Assembly: GCA_017307065.1 (NCBI GenBank)
Contig: JAFKGL010000012.1
Coordinates: forward strand, 88,852 to 152,851
DNA from: Candidatus Paracaedimonas acanthamoebae
Lineage (GTDB): Bacteria > Pseudomonadota > Alphaproteobacteria > Caedimonadales > Caedimonadaceae
Direction: 5' to 3'
Length of the DNA stretch: 64,000 nt
The stretch's first letter is position 1. Every line of letters starts with the position of its first letter. Made by a program: the position numbers and the translations under genes. The notes under the pieces are model-generated. The model searched no databases. It saw only the letters and a program-made list of their open reading frames with translations, and was not told where the DNA came from. Positions 49,184 to 58,984 of the stretch are shown here, one piece after another.

Positions 49184-50323
49184 ATGCTTAATGCTATAGA
49201 TAGGGCAGAAGTAGTGCACTTAATCACTCAGATTAAATCTAAGCATTCCATAAAGTCGTTTGCGCAAGTTTTATCTCTATTGGCTACGCTATTTTTAGGG
49301 GCTTGTGGAGGTCCTTGTGACGATTTTGAATCATTGTCAGCATGTTCTCAGGTTCATCCTAACTTCGCAAAAAAAGCTTATAATAAGCCTTATCAAATCA
49401 AAGGTGAATGGTATACACCGCAATCACATTATAATATAGATGAAGAAGGAATAGCGTCTTATTATGGAGGAACAGATGTATTCCATGGCAGGAAGACATC
49501 TAACGGTGAAATCTTTGATATGAATGAGGTTAGTGCTGCTCACAAAACTGCGCCTATCCCCTGTGTTTTAGAAGTTAAAAATTTAGAGAATGGAAGAAGC
49601 ATCAAAGTAAAAGTTAATGATAGGGGGCCTTTTATTGAGGGGCGTATTATTGATGTCTCGAGGCGCACGGCACAACTTTTAGGTTTTTATAAGCAAGGGA
49701 CGGCTCGAGTTCGTGTCAAAATCCTAATGCCTGAAACAATGATACTTGTTCAGGGGCATACCAACACGATAGAGCCAGGTTTAAAAGAGACTTTACTTGC
49801 ACAAAATGTTCCTCAAAAAAAACAAAAAGAAAAACAGAATTCTTTTAATAAAACACGCGCACCTCAAAATCATGAACCTATTTTGTTAGCGTTGAAAGAT
49901 GAGATAACTAAATTTTCTCAAGAGATAAAACACGAAGAAAAAAAATCAGAGAAAACTGAGCCCATTATTCAAAAAGTGAATTATACGTCTTCGAGAAATG
50001 GTGCAGGACAGGCCACGTATAAAAAAGGAAATAATGCGCGATATAGAACCAACGCTTCTAAAGCGTCCTTTACAAAAGGTGTTTTTATTCAGGCAGGAAC
50101 ATTTGCTCATCCTCAGCAAGCTCAGCAGGCTAAAGTTCTGATTCAACGGAGATTAAGTTCTATGCCTGTACGTCTAGAGTCTATAAAATTTAGTAAAAAA
50201 CAACTTTATCGGGTTGTAGTCGGACCTTGTGGTAATGATGTGCAAGCTCGGAAACTTGCTAACCACATTAAATCAATGGGATGTTCTACACCGAGTGATT
50301 CAATCGTCGTCTTTAATGGATAA
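49184..50323 (+). CDS. rlpA: RlpA-like septal lytic transglycosylase lipoprotein with SPOR domain
   Basis: RlpA cleaves peptidoglycan strands stripped of stem peptides at the septum. The 379-residue product has a lipobox LGAC with Cys at about 41 and a double-psi beta-barrel at about 85-180. The barrel contains GIASYYGG, GRKTSNGEIFD, AAHKT, VKVNDRGPF and IDVSRRTAQ. A charged linker is followed by a C-terminal SPOR domain from about 300 (GVFIQAGTF, ending near 378). The N-region before the signal helix is long (about 25 residues), so the true start could differ. It lies 7 bp before dacC. Confidence 0.93.
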   Translation: MLNAIDRAEVVHLITQIKSKHSIKSFAQVLSLLATLFLGACGGPCDDFESLSACSQVHPNFAKKAYNKPYQIKGEWYTPQSHYNIDEEGIASYYGGTDVFHGRKTSNGEIFDMNEVSAAHKTAPIPCVLEVKNLENGRSIKVKVNDRGPFIEGRIIDVSRRTAQLLGFYKQGTARVRVKILMPETMILVQGHTNTIEPGLKETLLAQNVPQKKQKEKQNSFNKTRAPQNHEPILLALKDEITKFSQEIKHEEKKSEKTEPIIQKVNYTSSRNGAGQATYKKGNNARYRTNASKASFTKGVFIQAGTFAHPQQAQQAKVLIQRRLSSMPVRLESIKFSKKQLYRVVVGPCGNDVQARKLANHIKSMGCSTPSDSIVVFNG

Positions 50324-50330
50324 ATAGCTC

Positions 50331-51470
50331 ATGAAAAATAAAAAAATTAATCTCTTTGTTTTTTTAACATTTTTGATAACTTCATCTGCCCAATCTGATG
50401 AAAAACTTCCTCTTGAATCAACACAAGCGATTTTAATTGATACGACAACAGATCAAGTCCTGTTTGATAAGGGGGCAGATGTTCAAATGCTTCCGTCATC
50501 CATGACGAAAATACTGACGATGTATTTGGTCTTTGAAGAATTAAAGGCTGGGCGTCTTAAATTAGATGATACCTTTGTTGTAAGTGAGAAGGCTTGGCGT
50601 AAACAAGGCTCAAAAATGTTTGTTAAGGTGGGTGATCGTATAAGGATTGATGATCTTATTCGGGGTGTCATTGTCCAATCAGGAAATGATGCTTCGATTG
50701 TTCTTGCCGAAGGGATTGCTGGAAGTGAAGAGGCCTTTGCGACACAAATGACACATAAAGCACGTGAACTTGGTGCTAGCTGCTCAAACTTTGTAAATGC
50801 GACAGGTTGGCCAGATGAGAATCATTATTCAACGCCCCGGGATCTAGCTTTGATTGCAGAGAGAACAATAAAGGACTTTCCCGAATATTATCATTTTTAT
50901 AGAGAAATGGTTTTTATTTTTAATGGGATTCGTCAAATGAATCGTAATCCTCTTCTTTATACGATGCCTGAGTGTGATGGCTTAAAAACAGGGAATACGG
51001 ACGAAGGGGGATATGGTGTTGTTGCTTCTGCTATCCAAGATGGACGTCGTCTTATTATGGTCGTTAATGGCGCAAAATCAAAGAAAGAAAGAGCAAAAGA
51101 TTCAGAAGCATTGATGCGATGGGGTTTTTCTTATTATGTGAGTCCTTTATTGTTTAAAGCGTCTGAGGTTGTTGAAAAAGTGGATGTATGGTTAGGAAAT
51201 AAGTCTTCGATTGAGATGCTTGTTGAAGAAGACGTCTATGTCACATTGCCTCGTCACGAAAGTAAGAACTTAAAGATAGAGGTAAAGTATCAATCTCCCA
51301 TTCCAGCTCCTATTAAAGCAGGACAGAGAGTAGGGACACTCATTATAAAAGGTCTCAATACCAACAAAGATAGAGAAATTCCTTTGGTGGCAGGATCTCA
51401 AGTAGAGAAAGCTGATTTTATTGACCGCATTAAGGCAGCTATTCATTATCTTCTTTTTGGGCATAATTAA
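50331..51470 (+). CDS. dacC: D-alanyl-D-alanine carboxypeptidase (PBP5/6 type)
   Basis: Class C low-molecular-weight PBPs trim the terminal D-Ala of the pentapeptide. The 379-residue product has a signal peptide (about 6-22, ending TSSAQS), catalytic SSMTK near 57-61, SGNDA, and KTGNTDEGGYG. The C-terminal PBP5_C-like domain has no clear amphipathic anchor. It lies in the rlpA-dacC-tmk-holB-tatD order typical of alphaproteobacteria, 2 bp before tmk. Confidence 0.94.
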   Translation: MKNKKINLFVFLTFLITSSAQSDEKLPLESTQAILIDTTTDQVLFDKGADVQMLPSSMTKILTMYLVFEELKAGRLKLDDTFVVSEKAWRKQGSKMFVKVGDRIRIDDLIRGVIVQSGNDASIVLAEGIAGSEEAFATQMTHKARELGASCSNFVNATGWPDENHYSTPRDLALIAERTIKDFPEYYHFYREMVFIFNGIRQMNRNPLLYTMPECDGLKTGNTDEGGYGVVASAIQDGRRLIMVVNGAKSKKERAKDSEALMRWGFSYYVSPLLFKASEVVEKVDVWLGNKSSIEMLVEEDVYVTLPRHESKNLKIEVKYQSPIPAPIKAGQRVGTLIIKGLNTNKDREIPLVAGSQVEKADFIDRIKAAIHYLLFGHN

Positions 51471-51472
51471 GT

Positions 51473-52099
51473 ATGGTTCATGGTAAATTTATTACGCTTG
51501 AAGGAGGTGAAGGAGCAGGGAAGACCACACAAGTAGCTTATATAAAAGAATTCCTTGAGTCCCGCGCGCAGCGTGTTTTATTGACGAGAGAGCCAGGTGG
51601 AAGTGCAGGAGCTGAATTAATTAGAGGATTGCTTGTAGATCGCGAAGCTTATTCTTGGGATGCATTGACGGAATATTTGCTTTTTACAGCTGCTCGAAGA
51701 GATCATATTCTTAAAACAATAAAACCGGCCTTAGAAGAAGGAATTTGGGTTATTTGTGATCGATTCTATGATTCTTCAATTGCTTATCAAGGGTACGCTC
51801 AGCATCTTTCCCTTGAAATTTTGACAACAATTTATAATTTTATCTCGGAGGGCGTGACCCCTGATTTGACGCTCATATTGGATATTACCCCTGAAATTGG
51901 GTTGACCCGCGCCCATAAGCGTGCATCTCACGAGGATCGATTTGAGCACATGAATTTACAATTTCATCACGAAGTCCGTAAGGGTTTTTTAGAGATTGCA
52001 AAAAACCATCCTGAAAGATGCATTGTTATTAATGCAGAAGAAAGTGAGCCTCAAATTAAGGATACACTCCTTAAGACTATCCAGAGTCATTTATTCTAA
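51473..52099 (+). CDS. tmk: Thymidylate kinase
   Basis: Tmk phosphorylates dTMP to dTDP. The 208-residue product has the P-loop EGGEGAGKTTQ (about 9-19), TREPGGS, the DRFYDSSIAYQGYA region, and a LID with RAHKR. Its stop shares one base with the holB start (TAATG), a common pairing. Confidence 0.96.
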   Translation: MVHGKFITLEGGEGAGKTTQVAYIKEFLESRAQRVLLTREPGGSAGAELIRGLLVDREAYSWDALTEYLLFTAARRDHILKTIKPALEEGIWVICDRFYDSSIAYQGYAQHLSLEILTTIYNFISEGVTPDLTLILDITPEIGLTRAHKRASHEDRFEHMNLQFHHEVRKGFLEIAKNHPERCIVINAEESEPQIKDTLLKTIQSHLF

Positions 52100-53169
52100 T
52101 GTCATTCGAGGTTAATAAGATAATCCCTGTTGTCGGTCACACGCGTATCCTTCAGGATTTGGCAGAACAAATTAAAAATCATGTGCTACCTCATGGTTTA
52201 CTTCTTATCGGGCCGAAAGGTGTTGGAAAATCAACTTTAGCATTTCAACTCATATCTACTCTTTTTAAAGGAGTTAACTTAGATATCGAGATGACTTCTG
52301 AAGATCCAATGCATCGCCGCCTTATCCATGGAAGTCATGCTGATTTTAAGCATATCCAATTGAAAATCAATGAAGAGGGGAAAGCCCAGCAAGAAATCCC
52401 TCTTGAATTAGTAAGAGAAGTCGTTCAGTTTTTGCAGACAACACCCTTAGAAGGTGGATGGAGGATAGTTCTTATCGAAGATGCAGACTGTTTAGGGAGA
52501 AAAGCAGCAAATGCTCTTTTAAAAAGCCTAGAAGAACCTCCTCCTAAAACGCTTTTAATATTATGCGCCTCCCAAGAACAGCAAGTACTCCCTACGCTAA
52601 GATCTCGTTGCCACAGAATCGTTCTCAAAAGATTGACGGATGAAGAAGTTAGAAAAGTTCTTAGAAAATATCCGAATATACCAGCTGATGAGCTTGAGCT
52701 ATTAACAATGTTTGCTGAAGGTTCCCCTGGAAGAGCAATGATGCTCTGGCAATTAGGTGGAAAGCAGTTTTATCAAGAATTTTTAGATGTTTTACAAAGC
52801 TCTATTAAAGGGCAGTTCACATTATTAGTTCCTTTTATTGAAAAATATACACAAACTCAGCCAGATAAGTCCTTTGATCCATATCGGGCTATCGGTTATT
52901 TTATATCATGGTGGCTTGGACGATATCTTCTTAAAATAGGTCAAAACGAAGACGATATTTTTAAGCTTGGAGATACTCAACTAAAATCACAGATCTTTAA
53001 ACGCTTTCCTTTTAAGTTTTGGGAACAGCATTATCATAAAATAAACTTTTTTTATCATCATCCGCAGATAGTTGGGCTTGAGCGTAAATACTGTTTGGCT
53101 GTCATCATGCTTGGATTTGTTTTTGGACCTAAAGCTTATAATGAAGGAATAGAGAATGAATTTCGTTGA
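52099..53169 (+). CDS. holB: DNA polymerase III delta' subunit
   Basis: Delta' is the rigid stator of the clamp loader. The 356-residue product has IGPKGVGKSTLA near 37-48, VVLIED-like RIVLIEDAD, ANALLKSLEEPP and LRSRCHRI, all clamp-loader motifs. The C-terminal domain is diverged. It overlaps tatD by 14 bp. metG, which often follows here, is absent. Confidence 0.92.
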   Translation: MSFEVNKIIPVVGHTRILQDLAEQIKNHVLPHGLLLIGPKGVGKSTLAFQLISTLFKGVNLDIEMTSEDPMHRRLIHGSHADFKHIQLKINEEGKAQQEIPLELVREVVQFLQTTPLEGGWRIVLIEDADCLGRKAANALLKSLEEPPPKTLLILCASQEQQVLPTLRSRCHRIVLKRLTDEEVRKVLRKYPNIPADELELLTMFAEGSPGRAMMLWQLGGKQFYQEFLDVLQSSIKGQFTLLVPFIEKYTQTQPDKSFDPYRAIGYFISWWLGRYLLKIGQNEDDIFKLGDTQLKSQIFKRFPFKFWEQHYHKINFFYHHPQIVGLERKYCLAVIMLGFVFGPKAYNEGIENEFR

Positions 53170-53956
53170 TAGCCATTGCCATCTTAATTTTGATGAATTT
53201 TCTCAGGAAGTAGGTACGATTGTTCATAGAGCAAAAGAGCAAAAAATTAATACGCTTTTAACAATTTGTACAAAGAAAGAAGAAATTAAGCCCTTGCAAG
53301 AAATTGCAGATACCTATGAAAATGTTTTTTGTACGGTGGGTATTCATCCTCATGAAGCAGAAGAGACATTGAAAAATATTTCCTTAGTCGAATTAAGTAA
53401 GGACCTTAAAGAAGGCACTCAACATGCTAAAGTTGTTGGCATCGGCGAAGCTGGTTTGGATTTTTATTATGAACATAGTCCACGATTGCTTCAGCAAGAG
53501 ATGTTTGAAGCGCACATTGATGTTGCAACAGCGGTAGATCTTCCTTTGAGTATTCATACGCGAGAAGCAGAAAAAGAAACAATAAACTTACTAAAAAAAT
53601 CAGCAAGGAAAGCTAAAGGCGTTATTCATTGTTTTACGGGGAGCCAATGGTTGGCAGAAGAGGCTCTGGCTTTAGGGTTTTATATCTCTATTTCTGGAAT
53701 AGTGACTTTTGCAAAAGCTGAAGAGTTGCGAAATGTCGTCCGCACAATTCCTTTAAATCGACTTTTGGTAGAAACAGATGCACCTTTCTTGGCGCCGATT
53801 CCTCATCGTGGGAAAAGAAACGAGCCTGCTATGTTGATTCATACAGCTGAAAAAGTAGCAGAATTAAAGGCAGTGTCATTAGAAGAACTTGCTCAAATAA
53901 CAACAGATAATTTTTTTCAGCTTTTTTCTAAAGCAAGACAAAATGAGCAACAATAA
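53156..53956 (+). CDS. tatD: TatD family metal-dependent deoxyribonuclease
   Basis: TatD proteins are TIM-barrel hydrolases with 3'-5' exonuclease activity on DNA. The 266-residue product has metal ligands in DSHCHLNF (about 4-11), GEAGLDFYY, HTREAEKE, HCFTGS, and ETDAPFLAP. It overlaps holB by 14 bp and the next gene by 14 bp, so this is a tightly coupled operon. Confidence 0.94.
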   Translation: MNFVDSHCHLNFDEFSQEVGTIVHRAKEQKINTLLTICTKKEEIKPLQEIADTYENVFCTVGIHPHEAEETLKNISLVELSKDLKEGTQHAKVVGIGEAGLDFYYEHSPRLLQQEMFEAHIDVATAVDLPLSIHTREAEKETINLLKKSARKAKGVIHCFTGSQWLAEEALALGFYISISGIVTFAKAEELRNVVRTIPLNRLLVETDAPFLAPIPHRGKRNEPAMLIHTAEKVAELKAVSLEELAQITTDNFFQLFSKARQNEQQ

Positions 53957-54725
53957 AGTAATTATTCTGGGATGTGGGCCTTCTGGAGGGGTTCCCCTTA
54001 TCGGAGTGCAACCTAACGGATTTTGGGGGGCATGCGACCCAATGCACCCTAAAAATAGAAGAATGAGAGCTTCTATTTATGTTGAATATAAGGAAAAAAG
54101 ATTACTTGTCGATACATCTCCGGACCTAAGGCAACAATTTTTAACCTTTGGACTGAAAGATATTCATGCTGTTTTATATACCCATGAACATGCAGACCAT
54201 ACTCATGGAATAGATGAGTTGCGCTCTCTCTTTTTTGCACGAAAAGAGAGAACTATCCCTGTTTATGGAAGTGAAGAGACTATTCAAAGGCTTAGAGAAA
54301 ATTTTTCTTATTTATTTGAAGGCGGAGAGCATTTTATTTATCCTAAGATTTTAGAATCTGAAGTCATTTCTGATATTTTTTTAGTCCAAGAGACGTCTAT
54401 TATTAGCTTTACACAAACCCATGGAATAGGAACTTCGCTCGGTTATCGATTTGGAAATATGGCCTATTCTACAGATGTCACAGATTTTGGAGAAGCTGCT
54501 CAAGAGCATCTAAAGGGCCTTGATGTGTGGGTTATTGATTGTTTGAGTCGTGATCCCAAGCCTTCGCATTTGCATCTTGAAAGAGCTTTGGAATGGATTG
54601 AAAAGATGAAACCTAAAAGAGCAATCTTAACACATATGAACGCTAGCCTTGATTATGAAAGCCTAAAAAAAGAGCTCCCTTCTCATGTTGAGCCTGCTTA
54701 CGATGGTATGATTATTGAGTTTTGA
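53943..54725 (+). CDS. MBL-fold metallohydrolase (PhnP-like)
   Basis: The 260-residue product has the metallo-beta-lactamase motif THEHADHTHGIDELR, the CGPSGGVPLIG start region, and later STDVTDFG and ILTHMNASLDYE. This is the PhnP/cyclic-phosphodiesterase-like subfamily. The gene commonly follows tatD in alphaproteobacteria; the substrate is unknown. It ends the rlpA-to-MBL operon. Confidence 0.92.
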   Translation: MSNNKVIILGCGPSGGVPLIGVQPNGFWGACDPMHPKNRRMRASIYVEYKEKRLLVDTSPDLRQQFLTFGLKDIHAVLYTHEHADHTHGIDELRSLFFARKERTIPVYGSEETIQRLRENFSYLFEGGEHFIYPKILESEVISDIFLVQETSIISFTQTHGIGTSLGYRFGNMAYSTDVTDFGEAAQEHLKGLDVWVIDCLSRDPKPSHLHLERALEWIEKMKPKRAILTHMNASLDYESLKKELPSHVEPAYDGMIIEF

Positions 54726-54847
54726 GGGGGAAACCATCAAAATTTTTGCTATATATAATTTTATTATAATTAATTCTCTCTGATGCTTGATTTTAGTGAG
54801 ATTTTCCTTATCCTGTAACATATGAAAAAGAAAAGAGAGATTTGTTT

Positions 54848-57800
54848 ATGAGTGCAGAAGGTTATTACCGTTACCCCACAATTTTTAAAGATCAAATTGT
54901 GTTTGTCTCTGAGGATGATTTATGGGTGATTTCAAGCGGAGGAGGTGTTGCACGCAGGCTTACCTCTGGTCTTGGTTCTATTAGTACACCAGTCTTTTCT
55001 CCAGATGGCGAGCAATTAGCATTTGCAGGCTCAGAGGAAGGATATCCGGAAGTTTATATCATGCCAAGTAAGGGAGGACCTATTAAGCGGCTCACTTTCT
55101 TGGGAGAAGAAGTAAATGTAATTACATGGACGGAAGAAGGAATTATTTTTGCAAGCTCAGCAGGACAACCTTTTAGTCGGTGGAATGCCTTATGGTGTGT
55201 ATCTCCTCATGGGGGAGAACCTCAGCGGCTACCAATAGGCCCGGCTAATTTTATTTCTTTTAAAGAAAAGGGAAGTAAAGTTGCGGTCATTCAACGACAT
55301 GGTTATCGAGAATATGGATTTTGGAAGCGTTACCGTGGCGGGACAGCAGGACAACTTTGGATTGATCAGTCTGGTAAAGGAGATTTTAAAAATCTTTTAG
55401 AATTAGGAAGTGATTTTGCACGTCCTCTTTGGCTTCAAAACCGTATTTATTTTAGTTCCGATCATGAAGGAGTTGGAAATTTATATTCTTGTCTTGCTGA
55501 TGGGACAGATATAAAACAGCATACCAACCATTCAGATTACTACGTTCGTAACCAATCAACAGATGGTAATCGGATTGTTTATCATGCAGGTGGAGACATC
55601 TATCTCTTTGATCCGCAAGAAAATATCACCCAAAAAGTTACATTCGACTACCACAGCGCTAAATTCCAACGTAATCGGAAATTTATTACGCCAGTGCGAT
55701 ACTTGGAAGATTTTTCAATTCATCCTAAAGGGCACCATTTAGCTGTTGTGACACGGGGTAAGGCGCTTGCCTTTGGAAATTGGGAAGGTGCCGTTTTTCA
55801 ACTTGGGGCGCAACAAGGTGTCCGTTTTCGTATTCCAAGATGGTTGCATGATGGCGAAAGAGTTCTTCTCGTTCATGATCGTGATTGTGAAGAAATGCTT
55901 GAGATTTACCATGGAGGTACCTCTGAGTGCTTAAGTTCCTCAGGAGAATTATCTTTTGGGCGCGCCGAGAATATTTATCCTAATCCTCATAAAGATGAAG
56001 CAATTCTTGTAAATCATCGAAATGAAATATTTCATATTGATTTAAATTCTTGGAAGCTTACGAAAATTGATCGAAGTGAGCATTCAAATATTGATGATGT
56101 TGTTTGGTCTCCAGATGGAGAGTGGGTTGCTTATAGTTGTTCTTTTACACGTCGTACAATAGGATTAAAACTCTATCACGTGAAAACTAAAAAACTCACA
56201 CCAATTACACGACCATTAATGCGTGATTTATCTCCTAGTTTCGATCCAGATGGTAAGTATTTATATTTTCTATCATATCGCCATTTTAATCCTAGCTGGG
56301 ATGCGCTTCACTTCGAATTAGGTTTTCCTCGAGGAATGAAACCTTATGCAATTTCTTTGCAAAAAGATACGGTCTCTCCTTTTGTTCCTAAGGCTTTTAA
56401 ACTATCTACAAAAAGCGAAGAAGAAAAAGATAAGAAAAAAGATGATGAGAAAAAAAATAAAATCGAAAAAATTAATATTGATCTAGACGGAATTGAGAAT
56501 AGATTAATATCTTTTCCAATTGAAGAAGGACTTTATAGTGATTTAGTAGCTCTAAAAGGAAAGGTTGCTTATCTTTCTTGGCATATCGAGGGTGCATTAC
56601 ATGATTCTGAAGATTCATCAGATTATGAAGGTGGCACACTTGAAGTTTTTGATTTTGAATCTCAAAAAATAGATGATTTAATCCATAACGTTTCTGCGCT
56701 TGATTTTTCTTTAGACCAGCAATGGATTTGTTATAAGTCAGGTCAAAAATTGCGTGTTTTTAAAGCAGATGAGAAACCAGATGATCGTGAAATGGATAAA
56801 CCCAATCGTAAAAACGGGTGGATAGATTTAAGTCGTCTTCGAGTTGCGATAAATCCCGTTTTTGAATGGGAGCAAATGTATAAAGAAGCTTGGCGCCTTC
56901 AGCGAGATCATTTCTGGAGTGAAGACATGTCCAAGATTGATTGGCAGCAAATCTATAAAAGATACTATAATTTGCTTCCTCGTCTTGGAAGCCGTGGAGA
57001 ATTAAGTGATTTGCTTTGGGAAATGCAAGGCGAATTAGGAACTTCACACGCCTATGTTTATGGAGGCGATCTTCGAATGGCTCCTCGCTATACTGTGGGC
57101 CAATTAGCGGCTGATTTTATCTTTGATCCAGAGAAAAGGGCTTATCGATTTGTGAAGATTGCGCGTGGTGATCATTGGTTGCCAACAAAGGGATCTCCTT
57201 TATTGCAGCCTGGCTTAGGTATCCAAGAAGGCGATCTTTTGTGGGCTATCAACCATCAAGAATTGAACGAAACAACATCTCCGAATTCTTTGCTTGTTTA
57301 TCAAGCAAATATAGAAGTTTCTTTAACGGTTAGTGATAAAGATGGGAAGAATAAAAGAGATGTGATTGTGAAAACAATGCGCTCTCAAACAAATATTCGT
57401 TATCGTGATTGGGTTGAGAAAAATCGAGCTTATATCCATGAAAAATCAGAAGGAAAAGTAGGATATATTCATATTCCCGATATGGGGCCTCATGGATTTG
57501 CTGAATTTCATCGTTCATTCCTCGCGGAATGTGATCGAGAAGGACTCATCGTTGATGTCCGTTTTAATGGAGGTGGGAATGTTTCTGCCCTCTTACTTGA
57601 AAAACTTGCGCGTCGCCGTTTGGGGTATGATGCTTCTCGCCATCATGGTTTAATGCCTTATCCCGAAGATTCTCCTGCAGGGCCGATGGTTGCAATTACA
57701 AATGAATATGCTGGCTCTGATGGTGATATGTTCTCCCACGCCTTTAAATTAATGAAATTGGGCCCTTTAATCGGCAAAAGGACATGGGGAGGTGTTATAG

Positions 57801-58042
57801 GTATTGCCCCCAGATATCCTCTTGTTGATGGTGGAATGACAACGCAGCCAGAATTTTCTTTTTGGTTTAAAGATGTTGGCTTAAAGATTGAGAATTATGG
57901 CGTTGACCCTGATATTGATATTGATATTACACCGCAAGATTATATCGCAGGGAAAGACCCTCAACTTGAAAGAGCCCTGGAAGAAGTCGCTGGAATTATG
58001 AAAGACTACTCTTACGTTGTGCCAGGGGTCGGTAAAAAATAA
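54848..58042 (+). CDS. Tricorn-like S41 serine protease
   Basis: The product of about 1064 residues has an N-terminal seven- or six-bladed WD40/PD40-type beta-propeller (about 5-320, with repeats such as STPVFSPDGEQLAFAG). A second propeller (about 330-680) contains a Lys/Glu-rich insert near 520-545. Then come a PDZ-like region and the S41 catalytic domain. The active-site candidates are the His in LGTSHAYVYGGD and the Ser in NEYAGSDGDMFSHAF. This is the full tricorn layout, first known in archaea, which degrades proteasome products. It has no signal peptide, so it is probably cytosolic. I chose ATG 54848 with GAGAGA upstream. It is monocistronic. Confidence 0.9.
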   Translation: MSAEGYYRYPTIFKDQIVFVSEDDLWVISSGGGVARRLTSGLGSISTPVFSPDGEQLAFAGSEEGYPEVYIMPSKGGPIKRLTFLGEEVNVITWTEEGIIFASSAGQPFSRWNALWCVSPHGGEPQRLPIGPANFISFKEKGSKVAVIQRHGYREYGFWKRYRGGTAGQLWIDQSGKGDFKNLLELGSDFARPLWLQNRIYFSSDHEGVGNLYSCLADGTDIKQHTNHSDYYVRNQSTDGNRIVYHAGGDIYLFDPQENITQKVTFDYHSAKFQRNRKFITPVRYLEDFSIHPKGHHLAVVTRGKALAFGNWEGAVFQLGAQQGVRFRIPRWLHDGERVLLVHDRDCEEMLEIYHGGTSECLSSSGELSFGRAENIYPNPHKDEAILVNHRNEIFHIDLNSWKLTKIDRSEHSNIDDVVWSPDGEWVAYSCSFTRRTIGLKLYHVKTKKLTPITRPLMRDLSPSFDPDGKYLYFLSYRHFNPSWDALHFELGFPRGMKPYAISLQKDTVSPFVPKAFKLSTKSEEEKDKKKDDEKKNKIEKINIDLDGIENRLISFPIEEGLYSDLVALKGKVAYLSWHIEGALHDSEDSSDYEGGTLEVFDFESQKIDDLIHNVSALDFSLDQQWICYKSGQKLRVFKADEKPDDREMDKPNRKNGWIDLSRLRVAINPVFEWEQMYKEAWRLQRDHFWSEDMSKIDWQQIYKRYYNLLPRLGSRGELSDLLWEMQGELGTSHAYVYGGDLRMAPRYTVGQLAADFIFDPEKRAYRFVKIARGDHWLPTKGSPLLQPGLGIQEGDLLWAINHQELNETTSPNSLLVYQANIEVSLTVSDKDGKNKRDVIVKTMRSQTNIRYRDWVEKNRAYIHEKSEGKVGYIHIPDMGPHGFAEFHRSFLAECDREGLIVDVRFNGGGNVSALLLEKLARRRLGYDASRHHGLMPYPEDSPAGPMVAITNEYAGSDGDMFSHAFKLMKLGPLIGKRTWGGVIGIAPRYPLVDGGMTTQPEFSFWFKDVGLKIENYGVDPDIDIDITPQDYIAGKDPQLERALEEVAGIMKDYSYVVPGVGKK

Positions 58043-58132
58043 GCTTAAGCTTCGTGTGATGGTAAGAAAGATTTTGTCTAGAAGAGCTCATTGATATTGT
58101 AATAAAATAAAGAAGATGTTATCCTTCGTCAC

Positions 58133-58462
58133 ATGTTAATTCGTGAACTAAAAAGAAGAGCCAACCGTTTTCTTGCGCCAAGCTTTGGCTTGTGTGCTAT
58201 TGCTTACTTTTCTTACCATCTTATTCAAGGAAATAGAGGGATTTGTGCTTGGCAGATCCTCGAAAATCAACTCGTTAAAGCTCAAGAGCGTCTATCTTCC
58301 CTAAAACATCAAGAGATAAACCTTGAAAATCGTGTCACGTTATTGCGTCCTGGTTCAATATGTTCTGATCTTTTAGCGGAGAGAGCCAAAGATGTTTTGG
58401 GATATGTTCATCCGCACGAAGTTGTTGTTTATACCTCTGAAAATTCAGCTCGAAATAAATAA
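58133..58462 (+). CDS. ftsB: FtsB/DivIC-family septum protein
   Basis: The 109-residue product has one transmembrane helix (about 15-32) followed by a coiled coil (about 42-72, with LVKAQERLSSLKHQEINLE) and a short C-terminal segment ending at LGYVHPHEVVVY. This is the layout of FtsB/DivIC, part of the FtsQLB divisome complex. In alphaproteobacteria it is usually near eno and pdhA; here it stands alone between the tricorn and HU genes. Confidence 0.85.
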   Translation: MLIRELKRRANRFLAPSFGLCAIAYFSYHLIQGNRGICAWQILENQLVKAQERLSSLKHQEINLENRVTLLRPGSICSDLLAERAKDVLGYVHPHEVVVYTSENSARNK

Positions 58463-58560
58463 CAGATTATTCTATTAATTATAAGATTTCATTTATCGAA
58501 ATAATTAATAAATATATTAATATTGATTTTATTCTTTAGTTATCCTCTATTTTTTGTGCA

Positions 58561-58589
58561 TTGACGTCAGTTATAGTCTTTACTAGACT
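58561..58589 (+). promoter_or_regulatory. Promoter of the HU gene
   Basis: TTGACG and TAGACT spaced by 17 bp, 60 bp before the start codon. The leader contains a small GAGC/GCTC hairpin. Confidence 0.55.
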
Positions 58590-58648
58590 GACTACTGTGT
58601 GTGAGCTGAGTAGCTCCTTTGGATTAATCGGAACAAAAGGTAATTAAC

Positions 58649-58921
58649 GTGAATAAGAGCGATTTAGTAGCAAAAGTTTCTTCTCTTTCTGGGCTGACAA
58701 AAAACGATGCATCAAAGGCTGTTGATGGTATTTTTGATGCCATTACTCATGCTTTGAAGAAGAATGGTGAAATACGGTTTGTTGGGTTTGGTACATTTGC
58801 TGTTGTAAGCCGTGCCGCAAGTGAAGGCCGTAATCCACGTACAGGCGAAAAGATTAAGATTCCCGCGTCAAAGCTTCCTAAATTTAAGGCAGGTAAAAAT
58901 TTAAAAGAAGCGGTTGCTTAG
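58649..58921 (+). CDS. hup: HU family DNA-binding protein
   Basis: HU bends DNA and organises the nucleoid. The 90-residue product has the full family pattern: MNKSDLVAKVSSLSGLTKND, FVGFGTFAV, and the DNA-arm signature GRNPRTGEKIKIPASKLPKF. The start is GTG with AAAAGG upstream. It is monocistronic, with its own promoter and terminator. Confidence 0.96.
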   Translation: MNKSDLVAKVSSLSGLTKNDASKAVDGIFDAITHALKKNGEIRFVGFGTFAVVSRAASEGRNPRTGEKIKIPASKLPKFKAGKNLKEAVA

Positions 58922-58942
58922 TAAATAACTGAGAAAATAAAA

Positions 58943-58971
58943 AGGGCTGAATTTTTTCAGCCCTCTTTTCT
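58943..58971. terminator. Bidirectional terminator between hup and the flp pilin gene
   Basis: Stem AGGGCTGAA/TTCAGCCCT (58943-58951 with 58956-58964). It is followed by CTTTTCTT on the plus strand and by TTTTTATTTT on the minus strand, so it serves both converging genes. Confidence 0.85.
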
Positions 58972-58984
58972 TATAAGCTAGATA

